Source of the DNA: Thermoflavimicrobium dichotomicum
Lineage (GTDB): Bacteria > Bacillota > Bacilli > Thermoactinomycetales > Thermoactinomycetaceae
DNA: 42,109 bases
Assembly: GCF_900114055.1 (NCBI RefSeq)
Contig: NZ_FORR01000025.1
Location: forward strand, 1 to 42,109
Direction of reading: 5' to 3'
This document shows, one piece after another, positions 13,657-19,766 of the stretch; positions within the stretch are counted from its first letter, which is position 1, and each line of letters opens with the position of its first letter. The notes below the pieces were generated by a model. It did no database searches. It was given only the letters and a program-made list of their open reading frames with translations, and was not told where the DNA came from. The position numbers were made by a program, and so were the translations under genes.

Positions 13657-14631
13657 ATGGCAGTATTCAGACAAATACATGTTGATTTTTGGCAGGATGC
13701 ATTTGTATTAGACCTTACGCCGGAAGAAAAGTATTTTTATCTCTACCTTATGACCAATAGCAAAACAAGCCAATGCGGTATTTATGAGTTGCCACTCCGG
13801 ATCATCGAAACGGAAACGGGTTATAACCGAGAAACTGTTGAGAAGCTGCTTCAACGGTTTATACAGTACGGAAAGATCTATTACGACGATTCTACAAAAG
13901 AGATCATGATCAAAAACTGGATCAAATACAACAAAATCAATAGTCCAAAGGTTAAATCCTGTATCCTTAAGGAACTGAAAAACGTCAAGAACCAAGATTT
14001 CGTGAAAGAGTTCTATAAGCTATGCGAACGGTACGGATACAGTATCGATACCCTATCTAAAGACTATAGGGAAGAAAAAGAAAAAGAAGAAGAAAAAGAA
14101 GAAGAAAAAGAAGAAGAAAAAGAAAAAACTAAACCCCCGAAAAAACGAAGCCGATCAAAGGAAAATCTCTGTTCTACAGAAGATGTCCAATCTTTTGTTG
14201 AAAGCCAACAGGCTTCCAACCCTTTAAATGGTGTTCCAAACAAACTGATAATCAAATACATTGACTGTTTAAGGCTTACTAGAAAAACAGCTCGGATATC
14301 TAAAAATATCCTGCTTAATCTTTGGGAGAAATGGCAAAAGTTCAGGCCATCAGTTGTCACTTATGCCATGTGGGTGCATGTACTGAAGCATGATGATAAG
14401 CGAGAAGAATATACCCTGGGGATTATGCGAAATACCAAAGAGCATCAAGCGAATAGAGAACTTATCATCTTAAAGAATAAAAATCATCAAGAGAGGGAGA
14501 GATTCAAAGATGGCAGTGCAAACAATGTCACCTTTGATGGCGGAAATCAAGAAACGGATCCAGATACTCAAACAGAAACAGAAATCGGCAATGGCTACTA
14601 TGACCAATTCCCTGGACTCTTCGCAAACTAA
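13657..14631 (+). CDS. Phage replisome organiser (DnaD-like N-terminal domain)
   Basis: A 324-residue replication initiation protein. Residues 1-115 are the phage replisome-organiser winged helix (FWQDAFVLDLTPEEKYFYLYLMTN). A strongly charged Glu/Lys segment lies at about 143-160, and a helical C-terminal domain follows. These proteins open the phage origin and recruit the helicase loader, here the DnaC-like product of the next gene. The two genes overlap by 122 bases, so the tail of this protein (rich in Gln, Thr, Asp) is encoded over the loader's N terminus. The start follows AAGGGGAGTGG. Confidence 0.85.
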   Translation: MAVFRQIHVDFWQDAFVLDLTPEEKYFYLYLMTNSKTSQCGIYELPLRIIETETGYNRETVEKLLQRFIQYGKIYYDDSTKEIMIKNWIKYNKINSPKVKSCILKELKNVKNQDFVKEFYKLCERYGYSIDTLSKDYREEKEKEEEKEEEKEEEKEKTKPPKKRSRSKENLCSTEDVQSFVESQQASNPLNGVPNKLIIKYIDCLRLTRKTARISKNILLNLWEKWQKFRPSVVTYAMWVHVLKHDDKREEYTLGIMRNTKEHQANRELIILKNKNHQERERFKDGSANNVTFDGGNQETDPDTQTETEIGNGYYDQFPGLFAN

Positions 14632-15391
14632 ATATAAGTGCGATAAGTGCAAGGATACAGGTTACATTATCAAGTCCTGGGAAGGTGGTGGACTTGCAGC
14701 AGAATGCAGTTGTTTGGAGATGAAACGCTTGATGAGACGTTTTAAGAGCGCCATGATCCCGGATGAGTTCAAGCAAGCTACATTCCAGGACTACAAGATC
14801 CGTTGTGAAGCACATGAAATTTTGCTAAATGCCGCTAAGAAGTATGTTGAAGAGTTTGACCAAATCAAAGGAACATCAGCCAATAGCCTGGGATTTATCG
14901 CCATTTTCGGTGAGCAAAGGATGAAGGAGATGCCAAAAGACCAGAGAGCAATCATGAAGAGGAAACACAACAACTATGGCCTGGGCAAAACTCACTTGCA
15001 AGTGGCAATTGCAAAAGAATTGCTCCGCAAAGGTGAGCAGGTTCTGATTGTAGCCGATGTAGCACTTATGGACGAGCTCATGAACCTTCGCCGGTCAGAT
15101 AATCAGCAAACTTTTAATGAACGGATCCATCAGCTGATCACCGTCCCCGTATTGGTTTGGGATGACATTGGGAAAGCAAACCCGACAGAAGCAAAGCAAT
15201 CGATGTATTTCCAGATTATCAACGAACGATACAGAGCGCAACGCCCGATCATCTACAGTTCAAACGAAGATGCTGAAACCTTGTCTGATCGGATTGGACC
15301 CGCGGCTACTTCTCGATTGCTTGGAATGTCAAAAGGTCGGATCTATCGGGTAGAAGGTCCGGACTATCGACTGACAGGGGAGGCGGAATAA
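14510..15391 (+). CDS. DnaC/DnaI-like helicase loader ATPase
   Basis: A 293-residue AAA+ loader. An N-terminal zinc motif (CDKCKDTGYI ... CSC) is the region that binds replicative helicase in DnaI. The ATPase carries Walker A NNYGLGKTH, Walker B VLVWDDIG and a sensor region (IIYSSNED, TSRLLGM). It loads host DnaB/DnaC-type helicase at the phage origin. The ATG at 14510 has a GAGGGAGAG site and gives a 122-base overlap with the replisome organiser; an in-frame start further down would lose helical residues but not the zinc motif. Confidence 0.9.
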   Translation: MAVQTMSPLMAEIKKRIQILKQKQKSAMATMTNSLDSSQTKYKCDKCKDTGYIIKSWEGGGLAAECSCLEMKRLMRRFKSAMIPDEFKQATFQDYKIRCEAHEILLNAAKKYVEEFDQIKGTSANSLGFIAIFGEQRMKEMPKDQRAIMKRKHNNYGLGKTHLQVAIAKELLRKGEQVLIVADVALMDELMNLRRSDNQQTFNERIHQLITVPVLVWDDIGKANPTEAKQSMYFQIINERYRAQRPIIYSSNEDAETLSDRIGPAATSRLLGMSKGRIYRVEGPDYRLTGEAE

Positions 15392-15712
15392 ATGGGAGCT
15401 ATTAAAAAAACACAACCCGTGATCATCTGGAAAGAAACAGAGCCGAAGTCGAAACCAGGGATTGGGCCGCTACCGAGCGACGATGAAATTATTATTGCTT
15501 GCGAGGACGTGCCGATTGAGTTCAAATGGCACGGTAGAGATGTCCGGGAGTTTATCCATATGTGGGAACAGGGGCTTTCTCTTCTAGATATTGCGCGGTC
15601 GTGGGAGGATCGCAATCCGGATGATGTCATCTTTCTCTGGGAGCATGCGCTCTATAAAGGTTGGATCAAAGATCGGCCGGGTGGAATTTGGGGAAGGAGG
15701 CGGAAAGATTGA
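15392..15712 (+). CDS. Hypothetical early protein
   Basis: A 106-residue protein starting directly after the loader stop codon. Residues 45-95 (GRDVREFIHMWEQGLSLLDIARSW...VIFLWEHALYKGWI) look like a three-helix domain with an HTH-like core, such as small phage DNA-binding proteins. No catalytic motif is seen. Confidence 0.65.
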   Translation: MGAIKKTQPVIIWKETEPKSKPGIGPLPSDDEIIIACEDVPIEFKWHGRDVREFIHMWEQGLSLLDIARSWEDRNPDDVIFLWEHALYKGWIKDRPGGIWGRRRKD

Positions 15713-15791
15713 AGAGACGATCACCGTTGAGCAAATGAAAAAGACAGGGTGGAGCGAACATCCACTCTGTCACAGCTCAATACAGGCCTAA
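15708..15791 (+). CDS. Possible 27-residue ORF with ATT start
   Basis: A perfect AAGGAGG (15694-15700) lies 7 bases before ATT, overlapping the previous TGA. The frame reads EETITVEQMKKTGWSEHP... to a TAA. Alternatives are the TTG at 15709, which gives only 9 residues, or the in-frame ATG at 15735. The binding site argues for some translation here, but the start codon is unusual and the product unknown. Confidence 0.25.
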   Translation: MEETITVEQMKKTGWSEHPLCHSSIQA

Positions 15792-15841
15792 CCAAATTGA
15801 AACATAAAATAGATGATTTTTCAAAGGGGAGGCTGCCTAAG

Positions 15842-16027
15842 TTGTGGTGGACTAAGGAATGGTGGGAAAAGAATATAAAGCTTGATCCGGATCCGCCATC
15901 ACTGCCAAAGCATCCATGCGGTGGATGTGTCTGGCGGATGGGAAAGAAACATTGTATGCTCCCTCGGTGTGTGAAACAGGATGGTTGGAGCTATGAAAAT
16001 AAAGAAAAGGAGAAATCAGCGTGTTAA
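15842..16027 (+). CDS. Small Cys-rich protein
   Basis: A 61-residue product from a TTG start with AGGGGAGG about 9 bases upstream; an upstream in-frame GTG (15749) has no good site. Tryptophans at the front (LWWTKEWWEKN) are followed by CGGCVW ... CMLPRC, a likely four-Cys zinc site. It overlaps the next gene by 7 bases. Similar small zinc proteins occur in early regions of Bacillota phages; the function is unknown. Confidence 0.65.
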   Translation: MWWTKEWWEKNIKLDPDPPSLPKHPCGGCVWRMGKKHCMLPRCVKQDGWSYENKEKEKSAC

Positions 16028-16977
16028 AAGTCGGCGATCATGTGAATCACTGCTTTTTGGTGGTAGATTGTCAGGAGCTGAAAACAAAATACGGGAAGTT
16101 ATACTTATCTCTTAATGTGAAAAATAGGTTGCTTGAATGTGGCGTAAAGATCTGGGACTGGGAATCTATCAAGTCTACTCTGTCCAAGCATCCAACAACC
16201 GGCTGTTTTGTAAAAATAACCGGTACTGTAGAGAGTTATCAGGGTATGATCCAGATAAAAACCGAACAGATTGAAGTGATAGAAGAGGGCGAAGTGGATC
16301 CGAGCGAGATTTATGCAACACCAGGTATCGCACTTGAGGAGATGGAGAACCGATTAAAGCAGTACCTGGGCATGATTAAAAATCCCGTCCTCAAAGATCT
16401 ATGCCAAGCAGTAATTACTAACAAGGAGTTATATCAGTTGCTAATCACAAGACCAGCAGCCATAAGGAACCACCACGAAACATATCATGGATTGCTTAGT
16501 CATATTGTTTCCATGATGGGAGCTGCGGTTGCACTACAAGCTCATTATCACTTTCTATCACTGGATCTGCTATTGGCCGGGGCATTATTCCATGATCTAG
16601 GAAAGGTGGTAGAAATAAACGATATCAAAGAAGGCGGATATTCCACTAAGGGACGATTGCTGGGACATATGGATATTGGAACTGCATTGATTGATAGATT
16701 CGCAGAGAAAACGGGGCACAAAGGGAAAGAAGAAGTTGATTTGCTCAAACACTTGGTTCTATCCCACCACGGCAAGCTAGAATGGGGATCCCCGATTGAA
16801 CCACGGATCCCCGAAGCGATGGCACTACATATGATCGATTATATGGATGCACAGTTCTACAACATATTCAAGCAATTGAAAGAGACCCCGCCTGGGGAGT
16901 GGACAAGCAATCGATCACAATCACTATTCAAACATAGCTTGTCACCGGTTGATCAATTGGATCACTACCACAAATAA
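16021..16977 (+). CDS. OB-fold plus HD-domain nuclease, YhaM-like
   Basis: A 318-residue protein. The N-terminal OB fold (about 5-95) binds nucleic acid. The HD domain has HHETYHGLLSH, ALFHDLGK, GHMDIG and LVLSHHGKLEWG in order, the full set of metal ligands. This is the layout of Bacillus YhaM, a 3'-5' exoribonuclease that can also act on DNA. GTG start with AAAAGGAG upstream. In the early operon it may process phage or host RNA, or act in recombination; which one cannot be told from sequence. Confidence 0.85.
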   Translation: MLKVGDHVNHCFLVVDCQELKTKYGKLYLSLNVKNRLLECGVKIWDWESIKSTLSKHPTTGCFVKITGTVESYQGMIQIKTEQIEVIEEGEVDPSEIYATPGIALEEMENRLKQYLGMIKNPVLKDLCQAVITNKELYQLLITRPAAIRNHHETYHGLLSHIVSMMGAAVALQAHYHFLSLDLLLAGALFHDLGKVVEINDIKEGGYSTKGRLLGHMDIGTALIDRFAEKTGHKGKEEVDLLKHLVLSHHGKLEWGSPIEPRIPEAMALHMIDYMDAQFYNIFKQLKETPPGEWTSNRSQSLFKHSLSPVDQLDHYHK

Positions 16978-17008
16978 GATTAACTAAGTATAAAAGGGGT
17001 GCAGGAGA

Positions 17009-17410
17009 ATGGGACGGAAAAAATATCGGAAGCCAGACTATAGGAGAAAAGTCGAGAGATTGCTTAGACAGTATCCACTACTCAAGGTTGCGGTGGAACA
17101 GCTTGAAAAAGAATACCCCTCCTGCATCCCAATGTATGAGTTAGAGAGGGTGCAAGGAGGGGATCTATCCAATAGCACACAATCATATGCGACAAGACGG
17201 GCAGAAAAGAAAATATTATTAGAGCGGATCGAAAAGGCATTAGAAGTGCTGAATCTTGACGAGCGGTTCTTGATAGAAGAAAAATATTTTGATCTGAATT
17301 GTCCACCAGATGATATTATTTGTCATCGTTTAGGATGGAGCCAAAGAACATATTACCGTATCAAGCAACAAGCTATTGAAAAATTGGCGTTTGTGTTAGA
17401 TCTGAAATGA
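17009..17410 (+). CDS. ArpU-like late transcription regulator
   Basis: A 133-residue protein with a C-terminal sigma-region-4-like HTH (CPPDDIICHRLGWSQRTYYRIKQQAIEKLA), the plan of ArpU/RinA-type phage regulators. It is the last gene of the early block. Directly after it come three TGGCA repeats spaced exactly 11 bp, its likely target. Such proteins switch on the late genes. GGTGCAGGAG precedes the ATG. Confidence 0.88.
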   Translation: MGRKKYRKPDYRRKVERLLRQYPLLKVAVEQLEKEYPSCIPMYELERVQGGDLSNSTQSYATRRAEKKILLERIEKALEVLNLDERFLIEEKYFDLNCPPDDIICHRLGWSQRTYYRIKQQAIEKLAFVLDLK

Positions 17411-17431
17411 AGTTTTTTCTTTATCTTGATT

Positions 17432-17458
17432 TGGCAACTTTTTGGCAGGAATATGGCA
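17432..17458. promoter_or_regulatory. Three TGGCA direct repeats at 11-bp spacing, probable late activator site
   Basis: TGGCA occurs at 17432, 17443 and 17454, each one helical turn apart, in the gap directly after the ArpU-like gene. Sequence further right (TATAAC, TTAAGATGAT) could supply a weak -10. Weak promoter plus phased activator sites fits late-gene activation. Confidence 0.6.
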
Positions 17459-17506
17459 ACAATTGTTCGGTATAACGTGTTAAGATGATAGTGTATCAAA
17501 AAACTA

Positions 17507-17638
17507 TTGCTCGGTGATTCACCTTCTATTCAATAGCGCAGGTGCAATACCTCTTCCAGGGTTCGGCGTTAGACCGAACGACAGACGGTTGTCTGTTTGG
17601 TTTAGGGTTCGGGGGTAAGCCCGGACGATGTGACATAT
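17507..17638 (+). ncRNA. Multi-hairpin structured RNA downstream of the late promoter region
   Basis: Consecutive short hairpins fill the segment: GGTG/CACC, CTATT/AATAG, AGGT/ACCT, GTTCGG/CCGAAC, CAGAC/GTCTG and GTTCGGG/CCCGGAC (17607-17626), ending at a terminator. No reading frame with a start fits. The last hairpin has a relative at 21272-21289 (TTCGGG/CCCGAA) where a T-G pair has become T-A, which supports RNA pairing. The role is unknown; a put-like antitermination RNA or a phage small RNA are possible. Confidence 0.55.
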
Positions 17639-17673
17639 AAAAAGGGCTATCGGTTTATCCGAAGCCCTTTTTG
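17639..17673 (+). terminator. Terminator after the structured RNA
   Basis: AAAAAGGGCT pairs with AGCCCTTTTT around a 14-base loop (ATCGGTTTATCCGA, which itself can pair CGG/CCG). Confidence 0.85.
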
Positions 17674-17680
17674 CCTTATG

Positions 17681-17891
17681 CATAGAGTTCACTTTCGGAT
17701 ATGAAATCTGGATCTTTCAGAGGTTTGTGGAAAATCAGATACAGTTATTAGATTTTATAGTTGGAAATTCCATTTTATCCATAGAATTTCCAGAGATAAA
17801 TTGGATGAATAGACGCAAAAAATCGTGTTTTTTGACAGATAGGGTGGTAAGTGTTATAATAATAAAATAAATGATTTGGCTAGTCACTTAG
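17681..17891 (+). promoter_or_regulatory. Promoter block of CRISPR-like unit 1
   Basis: It contains a consensus promoter: TTGACA at 17832-17837, 17-bp spacer, TATAAT at 17855-17860. About 40 bp further upstream is an 8-bp inverted repeat GGAAATTC/GAATTTCC (17763-17791). The same block, diverged, recurs at 18620-18848. A GTTTGTGGAAAATCAGATA phrase in it resembles part of the leader. No gene is present. Confidence 0.8.
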
Positions 17892-17999
17892 GATTTTCCA
17901 CGAACCCCCCATGATTTTGCCCGTTCCAGAGGTTTATGGATGACGAAAAATCAAGGGATTTCAGGGACAAAAACTTTCAGAAACCAGTAATGACGGAGG
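17892..17999 (+). promoter_or_regulatory. CRISPR-like leader, copy 1
   Basis: A 108-bp AT-rich leader from GATTTTCCACGAACC to GTAATGACGGAGG, directly abutting the first repeat and downstream of the TATAAT. Three more copies of the same length lie at 18269, 18849 and 19154. Conserved leaders next to the first repeat are a hallmark of CRISPR loci. Confidence 0.75.
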
Positions 18000-18246
18000 G
18001 TTCCATTGAATCCATTTTGGAATTAGAACATAGACATTGACGGCTTGATGGAATACTGTGAAACGAAACACGTTCCATTGAATCCATTTTGGAATTAGAA
18101 CATAGACATCCATAAGGTAGCCCCCAAAGTAACCGATCCAGCCGCATACGTTCCATTGAATCCATTTTGGAATTAGAACTTCCACTGGCAACTTTTTTCA
18201 CAAAGTATGGCTTCACTACATTTGGAGTATCATTGAATCCATTTTG
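18000..18246 (+). CRISPR. CRISPR-like mini-array 1, three spacers
   Basis: Repeats at 18000-18029, 18072-18101 and 18150-18179 are identical over 30 bp, starting GTTCCATTGAATCC and ending GGAATTAGAAC. A fourth, truncated repeat (18227-18246) runs into the next leader segment. The intervals are 42, 48 and 47 bp and differ from one another. The ATTAGAAC end resembles the 8-base handles (ATTGAAAC) of type I-B and type III crRNAs. No cas gene is in the window. Transcription is rightward, from the promoter at 17832. Confidence 0.85.
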
Positions 18247-18268
18247 AATGGTTTGGTCAGATGTTCCC

Positions 18269-18376
18269 GATTTTCCACGAACCCCCCCATATTTTGCCCG
18301 TTCCAGAGGTTTATGGATCACGAAAAATCAAGGGGTTTCGGGGATAAAAACTCTCAGAAACCAGTAATGACGGAGG
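18269..18376 (+). promoter_or_regulatory. CRISPR-like leader, copy 2
   Basis: 108 bp, near-identical to copy 1, but without its own TTGACA-TATAAT box. It is fused to the truncated last repeat of array 1 by AATGGTTTGGTCAGATG, so arrays 1 and 2 are probably co-transcribed. Confidence 0.7.
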
Positions 18377-18554
18377 GTATCATTGAACCCATTTTGGAAT
18401 TAGAACTTAAACCTGTTTATGCAGCTGCTAAAAGAAGAAATGAAAGTGATCGTTTCATTGTATCCATTTTGGAATTAGAACTTAGACTGAGGTGATATGT
18501 CCATAAGCATCTAAGCAAAAAGACCAGTATCATTGAATCCATATTGGAATAAAC
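18377..18554 (+). CRISPR. CRISPR-like mini-array 2, two spacers
   Basis: Repeats at 18377-18406 and 18452-18481, plus a degenerate one at 18527-18554 that runs into a terminator. They begin GTATC or GTTTC instead of GTTCC and carry single changes (ACCC for ATCC, TGTATCC). Both intervals are 45 bp and unrelated to those in array 1. One interval reads as open coding sequence (KPVYAAAKRRNESDRF). Confidence 0.83.
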
Positions 18555-18555
18555 A

Positions 18556-18601
18556 AAAGGCAACGACTTGGTCTCAAGGACTCAGGCTCGTTGCCTTTTT
18601 T
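18556..18601 (+). terminator. Terminator of CRISPR-like unit 1
   Basis: AAAGGCAACGA pairs with TCGTTGCCTTT, followed by further T residues, directly after the degenerate repeat of array 2. Confidence 0.88.
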
Positions 18602-18619
18602 GGCTTTCTATTGTTTAGT

Positions 18620-18848
18620 TATAGAGTTCGTTTCGGGTATGAAATCTGGATCTTTTTGATGTATTCATCCGTTCCAGAGGTTTGTGGAAAATCAGATACA
18701 TTTATTATATTTTATAGTTGGAAATTCCATTTTATCTAGATAATTTCCAGGTATAAATTGGATGAATAGATATAAAAGATTATGTTTTTTGACAAATGAT
18801 GTGGTCGATGTTATAATAAAAAAATAAATAATTTGTCCATATGTTCTC
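18620..18848 (+). promoter_or_regulatory. Promoter block of CRISPR-like unit 2 (tandem duplicate)
   Basis: A diverged duplicate of 17681-17891. TTGACA at 18789-18794, 17-bp spacer and TATAAT at 18812-18817 are all preserved, as is the GGAAATT/AATTTCC inverted repeat (18720-18748). Retention of both after divergence suggests selection. Confidence 0.8.
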
Positions 18849-18956
18849 GATTTTCCATGAACCCCCCATGATTTTGACCACTCCAGAGGTTTATGGATGA
18901 CGAAAAATCAAGGGGTTTCGGGGTCAAAAACTCTCAGAAACCAGTAATGACGGAGG
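18849..18956 (+). promoter_or_regulatory. CRISPR-like leader, copy 3
   Basis: 108 bp, same start and end as copy 1, with scattered substitutions (CCATGAACC, TTGACCACTCC). It has a promoter directly upstream. Confidence 0.72.
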
Positions 18957-19131
18957 GTATCATTGAATCCATTTTGGAATTAGAACCAAGACCAGCGTAA
19001 ACGCTCCAATATAGCCGCTTTTGGAAAAACGGTATCATTGAATCCATTTTGGAATTAGAACTTCCACGAGCCGTGATGACTTGGTATCTACCAATGCCAA
19101 AGTCATGCGTGGTATCATTGAATCCATTTTG
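18957..19131 (+). CRISPR. CRISPR-like mini-array 3, two spacers
   Basis: Repeats at 18957-18986 and 19032-19061 are identical (GTATCATTGAATCC ... GGAATTAGAAC). A truncated third (19112-19131) is fused to the next leader exactly as in array 1. The intervals are 45 and 50 bp and match none in arrays 1 or 2. The second contains an internal inverted repeat (ATGACTT/AAGTCAT). Confidence 0.83.
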
Positions 19132-19153
19132 AATGGTTTGGTCAGATGTTCCC

Positions 19154-19261
19154 GATTTTCCACGAACCCCCCATGATTTTGCCCGTTCCAGAGGTTTATG
19201 GATGACGAAAAATCAAGGGGTTTCGGGGTCAAAAACTCTCAGAAACCAGTAATGACGGAGG
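19154..19261 (+). promoter_or_regulatory. CRISPR-like leader, copy 4
   Basis: 108 bp, very close to copies 2 and 3, joined to the truncated repeat of array 3 by the same AATGGTTTGGTCAGATG junction as at 18247. Confidence 0.7.
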
Positions 19262-19289
19262 GTATCATTGAATCCATTTTGGAATAAAC
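19262..19289 (+). CRISPR. Solitary CRISPR-like repeat with leader and terminator, no spacer
   Basis: One repeat (GTATCATTGAATCCATTTTG then GAATAAAC) follows leader 4 and runs straight into a terminator. It has lost the TTAG of the usual end. It is either an empty array awaiting spacers or a solitary repeat unit, a form known from phages as RNA anti-CRISPR. Confidence 0.7.
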
Positions 19290-19322
19290 AAAAGGCAACG
19301 CCTTGGCTCATTGCCTTTTTTT
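19290..19322 (+). terminator. Terminator of CRISPR-like unit 2
   Basis: AAAGGCAA pairs with TTGCCTTT, followed by a T run; a diverged duplicate of 18556-18601. A third partial copy of the unit start (CATAGAGTTCGTTTTCG) follows at 19341. Confidence 0.85.
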
Positions 19323-19374
19323 GGCTTCCTATCGTTTAGTCATAGAGTTCGTTTTCGATGATAAATGTACATAT

Positions 19375-19436
19375 CGTTGCCACCGCTGTTAGGCCATGAC
19401 TTTTCGGCTGTGTGTCAGTGATCAGCGGGGCGGCGT
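19375..19436 (+). ncRNA. Structured RNA, copy A of a duplicated element
   Basis: A nested fold: CGTTGCC/GGCGGCG outer stem, CCGCTG/CAGCGG middle stem and CA-TGAC/GTCA-G-TG inner stem around a variable loop. Copy B at 21317-21382 has C for T in the outer stem and T for C in the middle stem, both opposite G, so pairing is kept while the apical loop differs. This pattern supports an RNA. No known family was recognised. A terminator follows at 19498. Confidence 0.65.
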
Positions 19437-19497
19437 TTTATGTGATACATACGTGTGATACGATGAATATTTATTGTCATGCATACATGTGATACAT

Positions 19498-19528
19498 CCG
19501 CTACCTTTCGGTGGCGGATTTTCTTTTT
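19498..19528 (+). terminator. Terminator downstream of structured RNA copy A
   Basis: CCGCTACC and GGTGGCGG form an 8-bp stem (one T-G pair) with a TTTC loop and a T-rich tail. Between the RNA and this hairpin are repeated TGTGATACATAC-like phrases of unknown role. Confidence 0.85.
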
Positions 19529-19557
19529 ACATAGATAGATCAATTTGGAGAAAGTTA

Positions 19558-19665
19558 ATGCTTCAAATGTATTTCATATATCGTCCAGCCACTAGGGATT
19601 ATCTACAGTTCTATGACCAAAAAGAACTACATACAGCTTGGGGACCGAAAGAGGTGCATCCGTAA
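19558..19665 (+). pseudogene. Truncated paralogue of the 22042 gene
   Basis: A 35-residue ORF with GGAGAAAG upstream. MYFIYRPATRDYLQFYDQ...HTAWG matches LYYIYLPATREYLQYFDQ...HTVWG of the 77-residue product at 22042-22275, then stops early. The duplicate lies about 120 bp behind structured RNA copy A. It is probably a decayed copy, though the short product could still be made. Confidence 0.7.
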
Positions 19666-19674
19666 AATAGAAAT

Positions 19675-19699
19675 CCCCGATCTAAAAACCAGATCGGGG
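19675..19699. terminator. Hairpin after the truncated paralogue
   Basis: CCCCGATCT and AGATCGGGG pair perfectly (9 bp, 7-base loop). Rightward there is no T run; leftward it is followed by ATTTCTATTTT. Confidence 0.5.
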
Positions 19700-19766
19700 T
19701 AAGATCCAATTTCTTCGAATGGGTGTTCCTATCTCTAATATATTCAATAAATGGAGGTAGGACAAG

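Noticed and set aside
17961-18321. Minus-strand ORFs with repeated LIPKWIQWN or SNSKMDSME peptides, and plus ORFs at 18244 and 18533
   Set aside because: The repeated peptides are translations of the CRISPR-like repeats; the frames run through leaders and terminators.
18000-19111. Self-targeting spacers against genes in this window
   Set aside because: By eye no interval matches other sequence in the window; only a real search can settle it.
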